Shown here: positions 58,944-64,000 of the stretch, one piece after another | Numbering within the stretch: the first letter of the stretch is position 1 | Layout of the letters: every line of letters begins with the position of its first letter | Source of the DNA: Adiantum capillus-veneris | Taxonomy: Eukaryota > Streptophyta > Polypodiopsida > Polypodiales > Pteridaceae | Assembly (NCBI GenBank): GCA_014529385.2 | Contig: CM043948.1 | Coordinates: 24,922,451 to 24,986,450 of the forward strand | DNA length: 64,000 bases | Direction of reading: 5' to 3' | Program-made: the position numbers and the translations under genes | The notes under the pieces: generated by a model | The model's database searches: none | The model's input: the letters and a program-made list of their open reading frames with translations, nothing else | Told to the model about the DNA's origin: nothing

Positions 58944-58948
58944 CCACA

Positions 58949-60132
58949 TGTCATGTGACACATCCCAACCCTATGTGTCCATGGACAAGCTACACCACAA
59001 CAGGGTTCAATCAGATTAGATTAGCAGTGATCTGGCACTTTTGTGAGTCTATTCGTAGACCGTGCATGCCCAATCACTTAGCATAGATGCATATCCTCCG
59101 GTTGCACACAGCATGATCATCGGTATTCCCATCATAATCCATTCGCATCAGTTAGGGGAATTTTCCAGTGCATTTAGCCTATTTTCCTATTTATTGGGAT
59201 TTTCACTTATTATTTTTAAGTGACTTTCCAACAAAAGTAGGTAGGGCAATTTTGCTAAGTTAATATATAAGCAAACCAAAGTTCACACTTTTTGGCAGAA
59301 GAGGCAACAGGAGCTTCCCGCTCAACAGGCAACTTCTCAGCAGTACCCCCTCAGCATCAAGATCCATCGCCGTCCATCTCCCATACCTGGCGTTTTCTTC
59401 ACAGAAGCATTGTCTACAAGTTCCCACCCTTGGCGTTTTTACCCCTCTGCAGCAGCCCAAGCATTAGCGTTTTGGTCGCTAGCATCATCAGCATGTAGCC
59501 AGCGTTTTGACAAGGGAAATTCAGCAAGACAACAGCCAGTCCCAGCGTTTGTTTCCAGCAACACTAACGCTAGGAAAACAGCAAAACCTCAGCAGTTTGC
59601 AGCGTTTTCAGCAGGTGCTTTCAGCCCTAAAAACGCAGCCAAGAAAATACAGCAGATCAGCGTTTTGTGTCTTCAACAAGATCCCCGACAAAGCCTTCAA
59701 AATCAGCCCTTAAAACATGCAAGAAAACAGTCATTTTCAGCCTTGAAACAGTCCAAGAAATTCAGCATCAAGAAGATCCAGATTTCAGCCCAAGTCGCCG
59801 TCGTCATCACCATCATTGTCATCGGCATAGTCCCATTGCATCAGTCCACTGCACTTGCATTGTACGCATTCGTGCAATCAAGTAGACCACTCTCGCCGAC
59901 GAGAGTGGGCCTTCGGAGGAGGGTTTTACAACCTCTCGGTGTCGTATCTCTTCTCTCTCCTTCTCTCAGTCTCATTCACTTGCACGCACAATATCCACTC
60001 ACTTTGTTCGTGACCACAGCACTCTCCATAAGAACAGAAAGCTCTTTCTTTCCCTAAGAACTAAAAGGAACCTTGAGCAATAAAGATCACTAATTCTGAG
60101 AAAATACAACATTCATTCCGTTGCCCCTAACA
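58949..60132 (+). repeat. family Y 5' LTR (copy 2)
   Basis: Starts TGTCATGTGACA, ends CCTAACA. Holds at least nine GCGTTT/AAACGC-type motifs between 59385 and 59670 and a GTC/ATC trinucleotide block near 59790-59825. Confidence 0.9.
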
Positions 60133-60420
60133 TTGGTATCACAGCTTTGGAAGTGTTCTGGGAAGAACCACAAGAACCACAAGAATTTTTTTTGCTTGTT
60201 GCGATCGCACGAACCCAAGGGTGTGAGCGCAAGGCCGCCAAGGGGTGCACCCGCAGAAAGGAGTAGAACTCGGGTGAAGAGAAGATCCTTCTTCAACGCG
60301 GTTTGCAAGCGAAAGAAAACCTCAAGAACCCTAGATTCTCACAAATCAAGGACCTCAAGAACCTCAAGACCCTCAAGAACCCAAGTTCCTCGCGAACTTC
60401 AGAACCCAAGATTATAGTGC

Positions 60421-60810
60421 ATGGTCGTCACCCGAAGCGGAATGGATACTTCGCATACAGGTGATGAGCATGAGAGAGGCGGCGAAGATTTTTCCCCACC
60501 AGGAGACTTTTTCGACCCTCCTCCTTCGCCATCTACACCACGAGTTGGACTCACTCCTATGGAGATGATGGTCAAGTCGATGTTGGACATGATGACACAA
60601 CAACAAGAAACGAATCGAGTTGCATTGGCACAACTCGCAAGCAAAGCAGAAGCACAAGAAGCCAAGGACCGCGAGCGCGATGAAAATCGCCTTGCTCAAG
60701 AGCGTGAGCGCATTGTTCTTGCCGCAAAACAAGAGGAAAATCGACTTGCTTTCGAACGCGAGGCTCAAAGGGAGATTTGTCACCATGAGTTTATTTCCCA
60801 CATCAGTTAG
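60421..60810 (+). CDS. family Y gag-like ORF (copy 2)
   Basis: 129 codons, MVVTRSGMDTSHTGDEHERG, then a proline-rich acidic part and a charged helix (RERDENRLAQERERIVLAAK). Homologous to the ORF at 52832-52371 in its first half. An upstream open stretch in the same frame (60121-60417), rich in Arg and Pro (GVSARPPRGAPAERSRTR), is separated by a single TAG; the same Arg-rich block precedes the ORF of copy 1. Confidence 0.6.
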   Translation: MVVTRSGMDTSHTGDEHERGGEDFSPPGDFFDPPPSPSTPRVGLTPMEMMVKSMLDMMTQQQETNRVALAQLASKAEAQEAKDRERDENRLAQERERIVLAAKQEENRLAFEREAQREICHHEFISHIS

Positions 60811-61210
60811 TGAAAATAATGCTACACGAACACATTCCAGGCGTCCCCGGGTGCAGAATGCGGCACAGATGCAATGCAGACACAGACTCCTCGCAGGAAA
60901 GCATCTGCCCTCCCGCGAATGTTCCTGCTTTTCGTAAAAACCTTCATTGAACCCATCTTTGTTCTTGTGCTTGCGTTCTTACGCATATTTTCTTACTCAA
61001 TTCGGATTTCCTCCTTAGCCTACGGAATACCCCCTTACTGATGCACCCGTCACCCATCATGTGACGCATCAAGGGCACTCGTAACCCGGCCCTTTCCACC
61101 GAACTTACGGAAACTCCTTCGCGATGTTTACCGTCACCCATCAAGTGACACATCAGAGTTGTCCATTCTTGATGGCACTTCTTATAGCTACAATCTTTTA
61201 ACAGTTCTTA
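60811..61210 (+). other. spacer between the two ORFs of copy 2
   Basis: No coding signal. A motif GTCACCCATCA[TA]GTGACRCATCA occurs twice, near 61050 and 61131. It resembles the LTR tip. Confidence 0.5.
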
Positions 61211-61270
61211 GTGTACACAATAAAATATCCTAAAAAGAAATTAATCATTAAAAGAAAAAGAATAGTTCAA

Positions 61271-61546
61271 TTAGCAACATGGTTTCAGGAATTTTCAACC
61301 ATGGAGATTCTTGAAGACGAAAGAAGCAGAACCCTAGACGAAGTTGAAGCAAGAAAGGAGATTCAGAAGACTTTGTGTCGCTTTCGGCGCGGCCCAAAGA
61401 AGCAAGCATTGCAGACCTTTATGAAGTTCAAGTATCGCTCGACCCACACAGCAGAGTGGGCCGGCGAAGAGTCCCTTCCAGGATTCCGGATGCTGTTGGC
61501 GATCTCGCTCGACGCCATACAGTTCGGTACCAGTACCTCACTTTGA
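61271..61546 (+). CDS. family Y chromodomain-like C-terminal module (copy 2)
   Basis: FQEFSTMEILEDERSRTLDE followed by LCRFRRGPKKQALQTFMKFK and THTAEWAGEESLPGF, ending TSTSL just before the polypurine tract. It is nearly identical to the last 90 residues of the cargo ORF of copy 1. An upstream ATG at 61211 is in frame, but nothing upstream of 61290 matches copy 1. The pattern F-M-K-F-K...E-W suggests a chromodomain from an integrase tail. This reading is by eye. Confidence 0.5.
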   Translation, partial: LATWFQEFSTMEILEDERSRTLDEVEARKEIQKTLCRFRRGPKKQALQTFMKFKYRSTHTAEWAGEESLPGFRMLLAISLDAIQFGTSTSL

Positions 61547-61557
61547 AAAGGAGGGGA

Positions 61558-62741
61558 TGTCACGTGTCACATCCCAACCATATGTGTCCGTAGACGAGCT
61601 ACACCACAGCAGGGTTCAGTCAGTTTAGATTAGCAGTGATCTGGCACTTTTGTGAGTCTATTCGTAGACCGTGGATGCCCAGTCACTTAGCATAGATGCA
61701 TATCCTCCGGTTGCACACAATATGATCATCTGAATTCCCATCATAATCCATTCGCATCAGTTAGGGGAATTTTCCAGTGCATTTAGCCTATTTTCCTATT
61801 TATTGGGATTTTTTATTATTTTTAAGTGACTTTCCAACAAAAGTAGGTAGGGCAGTTTTGCTAAGTTAATATATAAGCAAACCAAAGTTCACACTTTCTG
61901 GCAGAAGAGGCAGCAGGAGCTTCCCGCTCAACAGGCAACTTCTCAACAGTACCCCCTCAGCATCAAGATCCATCGCCGTCCATCTCCCATACCTGGCGTT
62001 TTCTTCACAGAGGCATCGTCTACAAGTTCCCACCCTTGGCGTTTTTACCCCTCTGCAGCAGCCCAAGCATTAGCGTTTTGGTTGCTAGCATCATCAGCAT
62101 GTAGCCAGCGTTTTGACAAGGGAAATTCAGCAAGACAACAGCCAGTCCCAGCGTTTGTTTCCAGCAACACTAACGCTAGGAAAACAGCAAAACCTCAGCA
62201 GTTTGCAGCGTTTTCAGCAGGTGCTTTCAGCCCTAAAAATGCAGCCAAGAAAATACAGCAGATCAGCGTTTTGTGTCTTCAGCAAGATCCCCGACAAAGC
62301 CTTCAAAATCAGCCCTTAAAACATGCAAGAAAACAGTCATTTTCAGCCTTGAAACAGTCCAAGAAATTCAGCATCAAGAAGATCCCACATTTCAGCCCAA
62401 GTCGCCGTCATCATCACCGTCGTCGTCTCATCGGCATAGTCCCATTGCATCAGTCCACTGCATTTGCAATGTACGCATTTGTGCAATCAAGTAGACCACT
62501 CTCGCCGACGAGAGTGGGCCTTCGGAGGAGGGTTTTACAACCTCTCCGTGTCGTATCTCTTCTCTCTCCTTCTCTCGGTCTCATTCACTTGCACGCACAA
62601 TATCCACTCACTTTGTTCGTGACCACAGTACTCTCCATAAGAACGGAAAGCTCTCTCTTTCCCTAAGAACTAAAAGGAACCTTGAGCAATAAAGATCACT
62701 AATTCTGAGAAAATACAGCATTCATTCCGCTGCACCTAACA
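61558..62741 (+). repeat. family Y 3' LTR (copy 2)
   Basis: Starts TGTCACGTGTCACATCC directly after the polypurine tract and ends CACCTAACA. Differs from the 5' LTR by scattered substitutions and a few small indels. Confidence 0.9.
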
Positions 62742-62746
62742 CCACA

Positions 62747-62946
62747 TCTCTCCTCAAAGTAGGCCAATAAAAGAATATCTCTACCGCTTTAATTGTCGCA
62801 TCAATACCACGATGCCCTGTATACTGTGGGACATGACTTTCTACCATGACCTTATGTCGCAATGGCCTAGTGACACATACTCTACCATGCATCATCATAA
62901 AATCATCCTTGAGGAGGTAGTGCCCAATACGTCGTCCATCTTGCAA
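62747..62946 (-). pseudogene. family X integrase, N-terminal zinc-binding part
   Basis: Minus-strand reading MQDGRRIGHYLLKDDFMMMH then ESHVPQYTGHRGIDATIKAV and FFYWPTLRRDV, the HH half of the integrase zinc-binding domain. It stops at the copy 2 insertion and resumes at 58943. Confidence 0.8.
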
Positions 62947-62949
62947 CTA

Positions 62950-63262
62950 TTAAAAAATCCTTGCGAAGTCTTCATTTGTAGCATATTGTTCCTTCATGTC
63001 ATCAAGCTCATGATGATAAGAAATTGACACAGCTAAAATTTGTGGCTTTCTTGATAACGCATCAGTCACAACATTCTTCTTGCCTTCCACATACATAATC
63101 TGGAAGTGGAACATAGAAAGAATGTTTGCCCATCACATATGCTTTTCGGGTAACTTTGATTGTGTCAAGAAGCATCGCAAGGTCTTATGATATGTCTGGA
63201 CAACAAAATCGGCACCTAAGAGGTAGTGCTTCCAACTAGAATCACTTGCGCCACGTGGACAT
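62950..63262 (-). pseudogene. family X RNase H, C-terminal part
   Basis: Minus-strand reading SDSSWKHYLLGADFVVQTYH, TLRCFLTQSKLPEKH and EGKKNVVTDALSRKPQ, the typical end of a Ty3 RNase H. It is cut off upstream by the LTR beginning at 63293. Confidence 0.75.
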
Positions 63263-63292
63263 GCTTCTCCCATGGCCTAGCATCAGTCATAG

Positions 63293-64000
63293 TGTCACCA
63301 GCGTGTGACTACTATCTATCCTTTTTGTTGATTTCTTTCTTATTATCTATTTACTTTCACTTTTTGGAAACACCCCTCGGGAAATCTAACTGCCCTGCAT
63401 TGCATAGCTAGTGTGGAACTGTCCAGAGAGAGTCCAGGCCTGAGGGCAAGAGAGCACTAAGGTTGGACAAGGACTATGGTTAGCCAAGTGGGGTCATTGA
63501 CTAGCCAAAGTGGAATCCTTTGCTACAGAGGCTACATTTCAGTTTTGGATGTGGCCGCAGTGTACAAAGAGGGTCGGATGACCTAGAAAGATACAATGGC
63601 AGCATCTCCTAAAATTTAGGGAACTGCTATTTTGGGACTTGAAAATGTGTTGGCGTCATTACCTCCGGAATGACAAGGGGAACATTTTCTTACTCTGCCG
63701 TGAATTCAACTGGGCAACCGGTTGGGATATTTTTAGACGGCAACCCCGAAACGGGAAAATGCTTATAAATGTGCCAAGTGGCACCTTCTGGTGCACTTGC
63801 CTCATGCAACAAGAAGTGGCGCTGAATTTAGGAGGGGGAGAGCCTCATTTTCAGTTTTTGTCACAGGTTAAGAGCTATGGAGTGCTTGCTTTCCCTCTTA
63901 TGTACAGTGCGGTGCCAGGAGTGATGCCCTGCACGCTACGCACTGCCCTCTCTCTCCCCTTTGGCAGTATGTTATGCCCCTCTGGTGGGCTCTTCATTTG
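63293..64000 (+). repeat. family X LTR, runs off the right edge
   Basis: Begins TGTCACCAGCG and aligns to the first part of the solo LTR (49566-50050 then 54545-54850) in the same orientation. It has no insertion at the position where the solo LTR carries the family Y element. Confidence 0.75.

Larger units (their letters stand above)
58949..62741 (+). mobile_element. complete family Y non-autonomous LTR element (copy 2)
   Basis: LTRs 58949-60132 and 61558-62741, both 1184 bp. Perfect target duplications CCACA (58944-58948, 62742-62746). PBS TGGTATCACAGC at 60134-60145 (one mismatch) and polypurine tract AAAAGGAGGGGA just before 61558. The interior is only 1425 bp, with a gag-like ORF and a chromodomain-like ORF but no enzyme domains. 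It split the integrase gene of the family X element between its zinc-binding His and Cys pairs. Confidence 0.9.
55937..63292 (-). mobile_element. family X Ty3 element (minus), with nested insertions
   Basis: 3' LTR 55937-58072, integrase 58943-58260 and 62946-62747, RNase H 63262-62950. Insertions: solo Y LTR (56603-57772), complete Y element (58949-62741), and a family X LTR in the opposite orientation from 63293. The 5' part lies beyond the window. The left flank is GACCA (55932-55936). Confidence 0.8.

Overview
This is intergenic DNA from a large, repeat-rich land-plant genome. I see no host gene, tRNA or rRNA gene. Almost everything recognisable is retrotransposon: Ty1/copia, Ty3/gypsy (a chromodomain lineage and a lineage without a visible chromodomain), a LINE, and two kinds of non-autonomous LTR element. 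Primer-binding sites are complementary to initiator-Met tRNA, as in plants. The LINE reverse transcriptase resembles families I associate with ferns, lycophytes and other large-genome non-flowering plants. A fern-like source is therefore plausible, but that is a low-confidence inference.

Layout. 1-8420 (+): a decayed Ty3 element with gag, protease, RT, RNase H, integrase and then an extra retropepsin-like domain and tryptophan-rich motifs after integrase. A TATA box and a small broken ORF (9076-9500), a polypurine tract and a candidate LTR (from 10724) follow. 11922-14090 (-): the 5' part of an unrecognised LTR element with a perfect primer-binding site. 15450-30838 (-): a copia element whose RT is split by a chromovirus (17008-27117, -); that chromovirus's 5' LTR is in turn split by a 1.43-kb miniature LTR element (24566-25998). 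32164-36696 (+): a relic related to the first element that kept the extra post-integrase module but has no recognisable RT or integrase. 37688-39271: a solo LTR of the chromovirus family. 39640-45380: two decayed copia elements in opposite orientations.

47373-64000 is a second nest. A LINE (+) was interrupted by a solo LTR of family X (49537-55459) and then cut by a family X gypsy element on the minus strand (from 55937). Family Y, which has 1.2-kb LTRs and no RT, occurs four times: a remnant at 47373-48554, a complete element at 50051-54539, a solo LTR at 56603-57772 and a complete element at 58949-62741. Three of these four copies lie inside family X sequence. Target-site duplications are perfect for both complete Y elements, the solo Y LTR and the solo X LTR.

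The two items most likely to be new are: (1) a Ty3 lineage with a second retropepsin-like domain fused in frame after integrase, followed by repeated W-[IVL]-P-K / QIW-x-x-K motifs; and (2) family Y, a non-autonomous chromovirus derivative that keeps fixed ends (gag-like N terminus, chromodomain-like C terminus, palindromic LTR tip, dense GCGTTTT motifs) while the middle cargo differs between copies. One cargo is a roughly 400-codon open frame with Asp/His-rich repeats.
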